From JBJYKD01 sp049310025 (GTDB taxonomy: Bacteria > Bacillota > Thermosediminibacteria > Thermosediminibacterales > Tepidanaerobacteraceae): a stretch of 15,006 nucleotides of DNA. Position numbers and translations under genes: made by a program. Shown piece by piece: positions 6,542 through 14,154 of this stretch; within the stretch, counting starts at the first letter, position 1; every line of letters begins with the position of its first letter. The notes below the pieces were generated by a model. That model saw nothing but the letters and a program-made list of their open reading frames with translations, searched no databases and was not told where the DNA came from. The stretch lies in assembly GCF_049310025.1 (NCBI RefSeq), contig NZ_JBJYKD010000045.1, positions 1-15,006 of the forward strand, given 5' to 3'.

Positions 6542-6695
6542 TCGGAAAACCTCCTATCGTTGTTAAAGACTTTCAGTCAAAATAAATGTGCAAAATAGAT
6601 AAGCTGCCTCCGGCCTGTGAGGCTGATTTTGCCGCCAGCGGGTTTTTTGCCCCCGGCGGCAGAATAAAAGCCTCCGGCGTAATTCTTTTTGATTT
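6542..6695 (-). other. Structured spacer between transketolase halves
   Basis: The 154-bp gap holds a strong hairpin (6631-6660, GCCGCC pairing with GGCGGC, plus inner G-C pairs). A 9-bp direct repeat GCCTCCGGC at 6606-6614 and 6670-6678 flanks it. Neither strand has a run of T immediately after the hairpin, so it is not a standard intrinsic terminator. No ORF is apparent. It could be a REP-like element, an mRNA processing or stability element, or an attenuator. Confidence 0.6.
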
Positions 6696-7517
6696 CTACA
6701 GTGCCTTGAGCGCTTCTTCGGCCTGCTGGGGGGATGGCGCCTTCCCATGCCAGTCTACCGCATTTTCCATGAAGGGCACTCCTTTGCCTTTTACGGTCCT
6801 GGCGACTATTGCTGTGGGCTTTCCTTTTACGGTTTTGGCTTCTTCTACGGCATCTATTATCTGTTCAAAGTCGTGGCCGTCAATGTCTATCACATGCCAG
6901 CCGAAAGCGGTGAACTTGTCCTGAATTCTTTCGGGGGACATGACTTCTGTTATGGGGCCGTCTATCTGCAGGCCGTTGTGGTCTACAAAGGCCGTGAGGT
7001 TGTCAAGTTTGTAGTGTGCCGAGGCCATAGCCGCTTCCCATGCCTGGCCTTCTTCCAGTTCGCCGTCGCCCAGCAGGACGTATACCCGGTAGCCCTTCTT
7101 GTCAAGTTTGCCGGCCAGCGCCATGCCATTTGCGGCGGACAGACCCTGGCCCAGAGAACCGGTGGTCATGTCAAGGCCCGGGGTGCTTTTCATGTCGGGA
7201 TGACCCTGGAGCATGGCCCCGGTTTTGCGAAGTTTTTTGAGTTCTTCTTTGGGGAAATACCCTTTTTCGGCCAGCACGGCGTAAAGGGCGGGGGCCGCGT
7301 GACCCTTTGATAGCACGAAGCGGTCTCTTTCGGGCCAGCCGGGGTTTCGGGGGTCCACCCTCAGGACGTGAAAATAAAGGGCCGTGAGGATGTCGGCGCA
7401 TGACAGGGATCCTCCGGGATGGCCGGACCCGGCCTCCGCGGTCATCTCTATGATGTGCCGCCGTACGGTGCGGGCCGTCGATGAAAGTTCCTGTAGTTTT
7501 TCTCGCGTTAAGGTCAA
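6696..7517 (-). CDS. Transketolase, N-terminal subunit
   Basis: This 273-residue protein is the TPP diphosphate-binding half of transketolase. It carries AGSGHPGGSLS near residues 29-39, FVLSKGHAAPALYA near 67-80, TTGSLGQGLSAANGMAL near 118-133, and the Mg-TPP motif GDGELEEG (150-157) ending at DHNG (179-182). It works with the downstream C-terminal subunit. The start is placed at TTG 7517, 8 bp from the AAAGGAG site. The ATG at 7523 sits only 2 bp from that site and a GTG at 7526 overlaps it, so either would be poorly placed, but the ATG remains possible. A promoter-like pair lies about 80 bp upstream. Confidence 0.93.
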   Translation of the reverse strand: MTLTREKLQELSSTARTVRRHIIEMTAEAGSGHPGGSLSCADILTALYFHVLRVDPRNPGWPERDRFVLSKGHAAPALYAVLAEKGYFPKEELKKLRKTGAMLQGHPDMKSTPGLDMTTGSLGQGLSAANGMALAGKLDKKGYRVYVLLGDGELEEGQAWEAAMASAHYKLDNLTAFVDHNGLQIDGPITEVMSPERIQDKFTAFGWHVIDIDGHDFEQIIDAVEEAKTVKGKPTAIVARTVKGKGVPFMENAVDWHGKAPSPQQAEEALKAL

Positions 7518-7595
7518 TTTCATCACTCCTTTGTTCAGTCATGAAAGTTATTTTTGCAATCATGATTTATTAATTTTAATTTTTATACAAGTAAT

Positions 7596-7624
7596 ATTAT
7601 AAGCATAAATATTTCATATGAAAA
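7596..7624 (-). promoter_or_regulatory. Candidate promoter of the transketolase operon
   Basis: On the minus strand TTTTCA (7624-7619) and a perfect TATAAT (7601-7596) are separated by 17 bp, in an AT-rich intergenic region. The distance to the start codon is about 75-80 bp. This implies the transketolase genes can be transcribed independently of the YitT-family gene upstream. Confidence 0.55.
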
Positions 7625-7659
7625 GGCAAGACTTTGCGCTCAGGCAAAAAATATGTTTT

Positions 7660-8529
7660 TTACTTGACCGTCTCTTGCGACGGCTTACTTTCTGTGTAAC
7701 TAAAGCCTTCTCCCAGGACCTCATGTACATCGTGGACTATGACAAAGGCCCTGGGATCCGCTTCCTGCACGATCTTTTTCAATCTGCCCAATTCCAGGCG
7801 CGTTATCACGCAAAGCAGCACATTTTTATCCCGGCCGGTGTATCCGCCCTTCCCGCCCAGAAAGGTTACACCTCTCTGCATCTCGTTCAGTATTTTGCGG
7901 GAAATATTCTCGGCCTCATCGGATATGATAATTACGGCTTTTGCGTAATTTATCCCTTCCTGCACCAGGTCAATAACTTTGCTGCTGACGTATAAAGCTA
8001 TCCAGGAATACATGGCCAGTTCCCAGTTAAAGGCGATGCCGTCGAGGGCTATCACGAAAAAGTCCACAAACAATATTCCCCGGCCAATGCTGACAGAAGG
8101 GATGAAATGATTTATGAGCATGGCGGCGAGGTCGGAACCGCCTGTAGACCCTCTTACCCTGAAAACCAGTCCGAGCCCCGCGCCCAGGATTAACCCTCCG
8201 TATACAGTGGAAAGCAGTAAATCATGGGTCAGGACCGGAAAATTCTTTGTCGCTTCGGTAAAAACCGAGAATAAGATGGCCCCTGCGAGGGTTTTCACTC
8301 CGAATCCCCCGCCCAGGAAGACAACACCGGCCACAAACAGGGGAATGTTAAATGCCAGCATGGTCCAGCCCACGGGCAGGCCAAAGAGATAGTGGAGCAC
8401 CGTGGCCAAACCGCTGACTCCCCCGGCGGCCACCTTATTGGGTATCAGGAACATGGTGAGCCCCAGGGAACCTATAAAAGAACCCAGGGTTATTACAAGA
8501 TAATCGGAAACCAGGGCTTTCAGCTTCAT
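7660..8529 (-). CDS. YitT family membrane protein
   Basis: This 289-residue protein has an N-terminal membrane half with about five hydrophobic segments (around residues 10-30, 45-72, 78-95, 103-125, 150-185). The membrane half carries IPNKVAAGGVSGLATVLHYL (residues 29-48) and RVRGSTGGSDLAAMLI, and a soluble C-terminal domain of the DUF2179 type follows (YAKAVIIISDEAENISRKI, RGVTFLGGKGGYTG, KNVLLCVITRLELGRLKKIV). This layout defines the YitT/YpjC family, whose transport substrate is unknown. The ATG lies 4 bp after the stop of the upstream glycosyltransferase, so it is probably the last gene of that operon. A small inverted repeat (7668-7683) overlaps its 3' end, but no clear terminator follows. 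Confidence 0.88.
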   Translation of the reverse strand: MKLKALVSDYLVITLGSFIGSLGLTMFLIPNKVAAGGVSGLATVLHYLFGLPVGWTMLAFNIPLFVAGVVFLGGGFGVKTLAGAILFSVFTEATKNFPVLTHDLLLSTVYGGLILGAGLGLVFRVRGSTGGSDLAAMLINHFIPSVSIGRGILFVDFFVIALDGIAFNWELAMYSWIALYVSSKVIDLVQEGINYAKAVIIISDEAENISRKILNEMQRGVTFLGGKGGYTGRDKNVLLCVITRLELGRLKKIVQEADPRAFVIVHDVHEVLGEGFSYTESKPSQETVK

Positions 8530-8533
8530 ATGC

Positions 8534-9274
8534 TCACTTCCCTTTGCTAAAAATCACCTTCAATAGAAACAAGGGAAGAACGCTCATCCTGCGAATCCTT
8601 GATGGCTGAGTTATGAGTCTGTACAACCACTCAAGCCCCGCCATCTGCATGAATGCAGGAGCCCGGCGGACTTTCCCCGAAAGGACGTCGAGGCTTCCTC
8701 CGACCCCCATGGCCACCCTGCACCGGAGTTTATCCCGGTTTTTCGCCATGAATATTTCCTGCTTAGGGGCTCCCATAGCCACAAACAATATATCCGGAGC
8801 AGCCCTGTTTATTATGTCCACGACTTCCTCTTCGCCCGATTCGCCAAAATATCCGTGGTGGGTTCCGGCGATCTTGACGCCCGAAAATTTCTTCTTTATG
8901 TTTGTCGCGGCGTCTTCCGCCACTCCGGGCTTCCCTCCCAGTAAGAACACTGAGAGTTTTTTATCTGCGGACTTTCTCAGCAGTTCCATCATGAGGTCAA
9001 AGCCGGTGGTTCTCTGCTTCAGAGGCCGGCCCAGCAACCTGGACGCCAGGACCACGCCTATGCCGTCGGGAAAGCAAAGGTCGGCGCTGCTTATGGCATC
9101 CTTCAATCTTTTGTCTTTCTGGGCGGCCATGATGATTTCCGCATTGGGTGTTACTACAATTTTCGCCCCGGGCGATGTTAAAAAATCCATAATCCGCCGG
9201 CTCGCCATATGATAATCGACCCTATCCAATAATATACCCAAAATGTCAATTTTGTCGCTGACACTCGGCTGCAT
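8534..9274 (-). CDS. tagA: WecG/TagA/CpsF family glycosyltransferase
   Basis: This 246-residue GT26 enzyme is close to TagA, which transfers N-acetylmannosamine from UDP-ManNAc onto undecaprenyl-diphosphate-GlcNAc to start wall teichoic acid or secondary wall polymer linkage units. Conserved features are VTPNAEII (Thr42), CFPDGIGVV (Asp70, matching the proposed catalytic Asp of TagA), TTGFDLM, GAPKQEIF, GVGGSLDVLSGKVRRAP and the C-terminal membrane-binding tail GLEWLYRL with QPSRIRR. The ATG follows GGAGG at about 8 bp. Its neighbours are csaB and a GT4 enzyme, which points to a pyruvylated ManNAc-containing polymer. The symbol is assigned by family and context; the exact acceptor is inferred. 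Confidence 0.9.
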   Translation of the reverse strand: MQPSVSDKIDILGILLDRVDYHMASRRIMDFLTSPGAKIVVTPNAEIIMAAQKDKRLKDAISSADLCFPDGIGVVLASRLLGRPLKQRTTGFDLMMELLRKSADKKLSVFLLGGKPGVAEDAATNIKKKFSGVKIAGTHHGYFGESGEEEVVDIINRAAPDILFVAMGAPKQEIFMAKNRDKLRCRVAMGVGGSLDVLSGKVRRAPAFMQMAGLEWLYRLITQPSRIRRMSVLPLFLLKVIFSKGK

Positions 9275-9300
9275 TTCTTCTTCCTCCAGTAAATACGCGG

Positions 9301-10401
9301 TTATTTCCGAGATTTGCTCAGGATTTTTTCATACAGTTCCCCGGTCTTACACGCCATGATTTCTGCAGAAAACTTTTCAATGACGGTATTTCTCGCCGCT
9401 TTCCCCAGCTTTAAGGCAAGATCTCCGGATGATAAAATCTTTATTATGCCAAAAGCCAGACTCCTTTCGTCTTCCGGGGGAACCAGCAGGCCGCTGACCC
9501 CGTTTTTTACCGCTTCCGTAGCGCCGCCCGCTTCCGCGGCCACCACCGGCTTCCCCGCGGCCATTGCCTCCAGGATCTCGAAACCGGGCCCCTCCTCTGG
9601 AGAGGGAAATACAAATACGTCCGCAGCGACGGTCAGAAAATTCATACTCTCCGCTCCACAGACGAACTTTACCCGGCTTGCGATCCCGAGATTACGGCAG
9701 AGATTTTCAAGCTGCGGCTTCAGCGGCCCTTCGCCGGGGATAATCAGCCGTGAGTCGGGGAATTTTTCGAGGACCAGCGGCATCGCTTTTAAAAGGTATT
9801 CGTGCCCCTTGCCGGGAAAAAGCCCTCCGCCGGCGGCGATAACGTGGGACGCAGGGCCAGCGCCAGGATTTTTTGCCTGAGTCCCGGCCCGCCCGTTCAG
9901 CCCTGGAGGTTCTATGCCGTTGTATATGATCTTTATCTTGCCGGCGGGGACACCGGCCTCCATAAGACTGATTTTTACCGCCCGGGACACGGCTATTATC
10001 GCGTCTACAAAAAATGCGGTAAAAAGCCTGGCTGACCAGTAGTGAAAGATGCCCTTTCCGCCGCCAAGGGGAGTATGACGGGTTACGACCACCCTGCACC
10101 CCGTCAGCCTTCCCGCCAGGGGACCGGAAAAGCCGCCATGGGAGTGAACCATATCCACTTTCTCTGCAGATATTATATCTGTCAGTTCTTTTACAGCTGA
10201 ATAGCCCGATGAAGCGGACTCCGCTTTGAGTTCAAAACATTTTACGCCCTTTTCCTTCAGATTTTGTTCCCATTTATAGCCCGCGGGGCAGGCAGCCAGG
10301 ATTTCAAAGGGGGGTTGGCCCCATCCCGATATTAAATTCAACAGGTATTTTCCGGCGGTATCCGGCGCTGTATCAAAGAGGACGTGAAGAACCCTTTTCA
10401 T
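9301..10401 (-). CDS. Glycosyltransferase family 4 (GT-B fold)
   Basis: This 366-residue GT-B enzyme has an N-terminal acceptor-binding half (KRVLHVLFDTAPDTAGKYLLNL; VHSHGGFSGPLAGRL near residues 85-99) and a C-terminal nucleotide-sugar half. GGGLFPGKGHEYLLKAM near 191-207 and the EX7E motif SPEEGPGFEILEAM (Glu270 and Glu278) mark the GT4 family. The donor and acceptor cannot be read from the sequence. The GRAGTQAKNPGAGPA linker between halves is low-complexity. AGGAGA precedes the ATG. It sits between csaB and tagA with gaps of about 33 and 26 bp, so it probably elongates or decorates the same wall polymer. Confidence 0.9.
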   Translation of the reverse strand: MKRVLHVLFDTAPDTAGKYLLNLISGWGQPPFEILAACPAGYKWEQNLKEKGVKCFELKAESASSGYSAVKELTDIISAEKVDMVHSHGGFSGPLAGRLTGCRVVVTRHTPLGGGKGIFHYWSARLFTAFFVDAIIAVSRAVKISLMEAGVPAGKIKIIYNGIEPPGLNGRAGTQAKNPGAGPASHVIAAGGGLFPGKGHEYLLKAMPLVLEKFPDSRLIIPGEGPLKPQLENLCRNLGIASRVKFVCGAESMNFLTVAADVFVFPSPEEGPGFEILEAMAAGKPVVAAEAGGATEAVKNGVSGLLVPPEDERSLAFGIIKILSSGDLALKLGKAARNTVIEKFSAEIMACKTGELYEKILSKSRK

Positions 10402-10434
10402 TTAAAATCTCCTCTTGGTGGGTTTTCCCGTTTT

Positions 10435-11526
10435 TCAATTATTCAAACACCTTATTGCCAGTTGTGCCGACTGTAGTGCCCTCTTTTTTAAGTCGGCCAT
10501 CACCGACCGCTCCTCCGAAGTCTGCCCCGCCCTCATTCTGGCCTTCACCATCATAAACAGGTCTTTCCGGTCAATATCATGAACTCCCAGGGCCGGCGGT
10601 GCGCCAATAAGCCGCAGGAACCGGTCCACCTTCGGATCATAAGATATGCCCACCACCGGCAGCCCGCACACCGCCGCCATGACAAGAGAGTGAAGCCTCA
10701 TACCCACCATCATACTGAGGCAGCCCGTGACCGACAGCATTTCTTCCACGGTAAGAGGTCTGTCGAGCAATACCGCCTCCGGCCGCCTCATAAGCCGAAT
10801 AGCCCGTTCGGCCGTATCGAGATCTTCCGGATGATGAAAGGGTATAAAAACCGGCAAAACACCTTCTTCCAGCAGCCGGTCAGCCAGGCCGGCAACGGCT
10901 GGAAGATATTTCTCTTCCCCTTCCCAGCGGCGCAGGGCAAGCCCCACCAGCGGCCGGTCCAAATCCGCCCCCGCCTCCCGCAGCACGGCTGCTCCGGTGT
11001 CTTTATTCATCGCGGAAAGATCCAGCCCCAGAACGGGGTCGGCGGTGACGACAACGGGCGGCCGGCTTATTCCGAGCGAACGGAGATCCTCAGCCGACTC
11101 CTCATCGCGCAGGGTTATGAAATCCACCGCCTGCACCACGCGCCTTACCAGCCACCGGGCCCAGAGCCGATTGACCGGCCCAAAGCCCTGGGCGTAAAAA
11201 AAGACCTTTTTTTTAAAAGCTCTTGCGAGGGAAATAACACCAAGGTAGTAGAGGAGAGACGCCGGACTGGTTACATCCTGCAAAAGGCTTCCGCCGCCGC
11301 TTATCAGCATATCCGCTCCTTTAAGGGCTCCGGCCACCTCCGACAATTTCCAGCGGTTCACCGCCTTAACCCCGTATAAGCTCGCGGTTTTTTCGGGATT
11401 GTGTGAAAGAACCGTTATTTTAAGCTGCGGAGCCTCATGGCGCAGGGCGGCGACTATAGAATACAGCACCGCCTCATCGCCCAGGTTATCGAAACCGTAA
11501 TATCCGGAAAGTACCACTTCAGCCAC
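10435..11526 (-). CDS. csaB: CsaB, polysaccharide pyruvyl transferase
   Basis: This 363-residue protein belongs to the polysaccharide pyruvyl transferase family, CsaB subgroup. CsaB transfers pyruvate from phosphoenolpyruvate to a ManNAc residue of the secondary cell wall polymer, creating the ketal recognised by SLH domains of S-layer proteins. Family features are the N-terminal SGYYGFDNLGDEAVLYSI, GADMLISGGGSLLQDVTS near residues 70-87, FYAQGFGPVN, and the C-terminal MRLHSLVMAAVCGLPVVGISYDPKV. The start is GTG 11526 with GAGG 7 bp upstream. It overlaps the end of the DUF5693-type gene by 8 bp, implying coupled translation. The neighbouring tagA supports the polymer assignment. Confidence 0.93.
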   Translation of the reverse strand: MAEVVLSGYYGFDNLGDEAVLYSIVAALRHEAPQLKITVLSHNPEKTASLYGVKAVNRWKLSEVAGALKGADMLISGGGSLLQDVTSPASLLYYLGVISLARAFKKKVFFYAQGFGPVNRLWARWLVRRVVQAVDFITLRDEESAEDLRSLGISRPPVVVTADPVLGLDLSAMNKDTGAAVLREAGADLDRPLVGLALRRWEGEEKYLPAVAGLADRLLEEGVLPVFIPFHHPEDLDTAERAIRLMRRPEAVLLDRPLTVEEMLSVTGCLSMMVGMRLHSLVMAAVCGLPVVGISYDPKVDRFLRLIGAPPALGVHDIDRKDLFMMVKARMRAGQTSEERSVMADLKKRALQSAQLAIRCLNN

Positions 11527-13453
11527 TTTGCCACCTCTTCTCCAAAAGCCGCCGGAGCTTAAGCACCGCCGTCAAAACCAAGCCTGCCGCTATTCCAAGG
11601 ATAAAGCCGTTTATGCTGCGTATAAAGGAGATGATAAACGGCGTATGAATGTGTGCAAAGGTATTGACCATAGAAACCTGGCCTATACTGCCCAGAATTA
11701 AAAGGGGCATGCAGCGGTGATCCCGGTAACCCAGATAAAGGAGCAACAGCATTAGCGGATGGCCTATTAAAAACTCCTTTGTCCGGGGTCTTACGCCCAG
11801 CAGCCGGTCGAGCAGGGCCCGGAATTTGAGCTCCAGAGTGCTGACCCCCACCGCCGCTTCATTGCCGGTGCGGGTTAGATAGACAAGCCCCACCACCGCC
11901 AGCACCGCCGCCAGCAGTAAATATTTTACCAGCACCGGCTGGTCCATGAGCTTCTTCAACCTCTCGCCGGGTGTTCCTTCACCGTAAAGCATAAAAAAGG
12001 CGCAGGCCACGAGAAGCACCGGGAAAAGATAGGCCAATTTTACTCCACTGAACTGCTGCAGTTTGAGCATAAAAGAAATATCGGCAAGAACCCCGGACAC
12101 CATCAGCGCCCCTGCCAGGGAAAAAGCCGTCATCTGTGACATGCGAAGTACGGCGTGCCAGGGCTTGAGGCCCTTCCGGGGCACCAGGTATATGATGGAA
12201 AGAGTCGGAAAAACTATGACGGAAGCCAGGGCCGTCACTTTGCGGGTCAGCAGCGGAAAAGCAAAAAAGGCCAATGCAAGGCCGAGAGCCCCCATGGCGG
12301 TTATTCCGGCAAGAATTGAAGCCCGCTTCACGCCAAGTCTTTCCAGAAGTAGCACGCCGCCCGCCAGGGGACCTAAACCTATCAAAAAGAGCAGTATGCG
12401 GCTTTGATGAATCGGCTCAAAGGGACGCGGTATCGCCCCGCTTCCCGCTTCGAATCGCAGGCCTGCAGTTTCAAGTCGAGTTACCACATTTTTCATGTAT
12501 CCCACATTTATGTTAAAACGTCTGTCACTATCGGGGGCAGGTAAAAATTTTAAAAACAGTATGCGCATATTTCGCTCCCTTACCGCAAGGGTCAGGCGAT
12601 CCACCAGTTCCTGCGGCTCGATGGTCTGCATTTCTTCGTCAGTCACGCTGTGCATTCGTATTACACGCTTGCCTAAAAGGACTGCCAGTTGATTGAAGCC
12701 CCGCTGGTTGTAAAACTCCACCTGCCCCAACGCAAGTCGGTACCTGTTCATCTCTTCGGCCAAAACCGGCAGGTATTTGGGATAACCCAGCACCTGCTTT
12801 TTTTCAAAAAGGACAGCGCTGATATTTTTCCCCGTCAATGCAAGGTCTTCTATGGCGAAACGTATTCCCCTTTGGGTCACATCGGGCCAGTCTTTCAGCA
12901 TGAACACCGAGTGAAATCCCATATTTTCCAGATTAACCACATTTTCGCGGTCAAAACCCACTCCAATGCCCTCACCAATGGATGGGCGCACGTCCACCGC
13001 CAGGGCGTAAAACCCGTTTCTTTGCGGCAGCAAAGCCACCTTTTTCTCGCCGAGTTTTTCTGTCAGATGACGCCGCACTCGCTCCATTACATCGGCGTCG
13101 GCAGTGACTATGTAAGTTCCGCCCCCGTTAAATGGTAAATTATCCCGCCACCCGGAAAGCGCCATCTCCTGCCGGTTGGCAAGAAAAAGGCGACCGTCGT
13201 CGGCAAGGTCCTTGAGGCTTTCCTCTTTATAAAGCACCGCATTAACTCCAGCCTCTTCTTTAAATAATCGAGCCACCTCTTCAATAGATGTTTGTCGTTC
13301 CTGGGCCATATTTTTCAGGTCTGTGTAGGGCAGGGCGCCGTCCACCATATTATGGGCGCTTTCCGCCCTGAGGCGGGGAAGTAAAGCCGCCCCCGATGAG
13401 ACTATTGACACCGCTAAAAGTAATACAAGCAGGGTTTTCAGCCATTTCTCCAA
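11519..13453 (-). CDS. DUF5693-type multi-membrane protein next to csaB
   Basis: This 644-residue protein starts with a single membrane anchor (about residues 5-25). A large extracytoplasmic region follows to about 345, with VNAVLYKEESLKDLADDG and FDRENVVNLENMGF. Eight or so hydrophobic segments make up the C-terminal half (for example SRILLFLIGLGPLAGGVLLL and ASILAGITAMGALGLALAFF). It resembles DUF5693 proteins, which in Clostridia commonly precede csaB; the function is unknown, and a role in exporting or assembling the wall polymer is inferred. The start is TTG 13453, with AGGAGGGGG (13468-13460) 6 bp upstream. Earlier in-frame TTG codons lie before that site. It overlaps csaB by 8 bp. Confidence 0.82.
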   Translation of the reverse strand: MEKWLKTLLVLLLAVSIVSSGAALLPRLRAESAHNMVDGALPYTDLKNMAQERQTSIEEVARLFKEEAGVNAVLYKEESLKDLADDGRLFLANRQEMALSGWRDNLPFNGGGTYIVTADADVMERVRRHLTEKLGEKKVALLPQRNGFYALAVDVRPSIGEGIGVGFDRENVVNLENMGFHSVFMLKDWPDVTQRGIRFAIEDLALTGKNISAVLFEKKQVLGYPKYLPVLAEEMNRYRLALGQVEFYNQRGFNQLAVLLGKRVIRMHSVTDEEMQTIEPQELVDRLTLAVRERNMRILFLKFLPAPDSDRRFNINVGYMKNVVTRLETAGLRFEAGSGAIPRPFEPIHQSRILLFLIGLGPLAGGVLLLERLGVKRASILAGITAMGALGLALAFFAFPLLTRKVTALASVIVFPTLSIIYLVPRKGLKPWHAVLRMSQMTAFSLAGALMVSGVLADISFMLKLQQFSGVKLAYLFPVLLVACAFFMLYGEGTPGERLKKLMDQPVLVKYLLLAAVLAVVGLVYLTRTGNEAAVGVSTLELKFRALLDRLLGVRPRTKEFLIGHPLMLLLLYLGYRDHRCMPLLILGSIGQVSMVNTFAHIHTPFIISFIRSINGFILGIAAGLVLTAVLKLRRLLEKRWQSG

Positions 13454-13495
13454 AAATATCCCCCTCCTAAAAGGCAACAAAAAAATGCTAAAAAA

Positions 13496-13524
13496 AGTAT
13501 ATCATCATGCATTTTTAAAGTAAA
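13496..13524 (-). promoter_or_regulatory. Candidate promoter of the csaB operon
   Basis: On the minus strand TTTACT (13524-13519) and TATACT (13501-13496) are 17 bp apart, matching the sigma-A consensus at 4/6 and 5/6. They lie about 45 bp before the start of the DUF5693-type gene. This would let the wall-polymer operon be transcribed independently of the secreted-protein gene upstream. Confidence 0.5.
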
Positions 13525-13532
13525 GCAACAGG

Positions 13533-13551
13533 TTTACCGTTTAACGGTAAA
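13533..13551. repeat. Perfect inverted repeat across a stop codon
   Basis: TTTACCGT (13533-13540) and ACGGTAAA (13544-13551) form a perfect 8-bp stem with a 3-base loop. It spans the stop of the secreted-protein gene and lies just upstream of the csaB-operon promoter. There is no T-run on the minus-strand side, so a standard terminator is unlikely. An operator or mRNA 3'-end hairpin is possible. Confidence 0.55.
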
Positions 13552-13986
13552 ATTGCCCCTCACCATAACGACAACGTTGCTTCTAGCGGTAATGCCCCTT
13601 CCATCATCCCGCGGGACAATAAGAAGATGATTGGCGGGTACCTTTTCACCCTTCTTTATGTCTTTACCGGCGGTAACGTCCGCCAGGCCGCCGCCGGTGC
13701 CGTCCACTATTACCGCCTGTCCGCTCCGCAGAATGATCTCCGTCCCCTTGTCCCCCACAAGCTGCTCTCCTGCAGACAGGTAAACCACTTCCAGCCTCAC
13801 GGAACCTCCGGTCCTGGAATCTATGTACTGCTGGATGTTTGAAAATATCCGGTCCACATAGCTTTTTGTAACTATCGGGTCGCTTTCGGACCCCGGCTCA
13901 CCCACATCCGCCCTGCCGGTCAGGGCAAAAACCGTAAAAACGGCCATAGCTGCTAAAAACAAAAAAATCTTTCCCGCTCTATTCAT
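13534..13986 (-). CDS. Small secreted protein upstream of the csaB operon
   Basis: This 150-residue protein has a clear Sec signal peptide (MNRAGK, hydrophobic residues 7-25, likely cut near TGRA-DVG). The mature region begins SDPIVTKSYVDRIFSNIQQY, then an all-beta-looking domain with LVGDKGTEIILRSGQAVIVDGTGGGLADVTAG, NHLLIVPRDDGRGITA and VVVMVRGNFTV. I know similar secreted proteins only as uncharacterised neighbours of wall-polymer genes in Clostridia. No catalytic motif is visible. The start is ATG 13986, with GGAGG 8 bp upstream; an ATG 15 bp earlier overlaps that site. A TATAAT lies upstream (about 14018-14023 on the minus strand) without a convincing -35. Confidence 0.72.
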   Translation of the reverse strand: MNRAGKIFLFLAAMAVFTVFALTGRADVGEPGSESDPIVTKSYVDRIFSNIQQYIDSRTGGSVRLEVVYLSAGEQLVGDKGTEIILRSGQAVIVDGTGGGLADVTAGKDIKKGEKVPANHLLIVPRDDGRGITARSNVVVMVRGNFTVKR

Positions 13987-14091
13987 TATAAATACCTCCA
14001 TGATGAATTTTCACGTATTATATATTTCGACAGAATTTTATATTGTCCTTTTATAAACTGTATATTATGGTTGAAAAAAGGCGAGAGGTAC

Positions 14092-14116
14092 AAAAAAAGC
14101 ACCACTTCACGGTGCT
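14092..14116 (-). terminator. Intrinsic terminator after the CoA-transferase remnant
   Basis: On the minus strand AGCACC pairs perfectly with GGTGCT around a 7-base loop (14098-14116), followed at once by seven T (14098-14092). This ends transcription coming from the decarboxylase/CoA-transferase region and separates it from the secreted-protein gene. Confidence 0.85.
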
Positions 14117-14154
14117 AAATAATTTAATACAGAATACGAATTGCCGTTTAACCT

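Noticed and set aside
6631..6660. Hairpin considered as an intrinsic terminator between transketolase genes
   Set aside because: No T-run follows the stem on either strand, so it is reported as a structured spacer only.
6747..7310. Plus-strand open frame opposite the transketolase N-terminal gene
   Set aside because: Same reason: mirror of a well-supported TPP-binding gene, no recognisable domain, no start signal.
7645..7660. AAAAAA-TATG-TTTTTT inverted repeat considered as a terminator after the YitT gene
   Set aside because: A pure A-T stem is too weak and lacks a GC core. The GC hairpin at 7668-7683 lies inside the coding end, without an adjacent T-tract.
8613..9212. 199-codon plus-strand frame opposite the TagA-like gene
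   Set aside because: Ser/Pro-rich mirror translation of a conserved glycosyltransferase.
10579..11379. 266-codon plus-strand frame opposite csaB
   Set aside because: Arg/His/Pro-rich low-quality translation, no ribosome binding site, fully inside a confident csaB gene.
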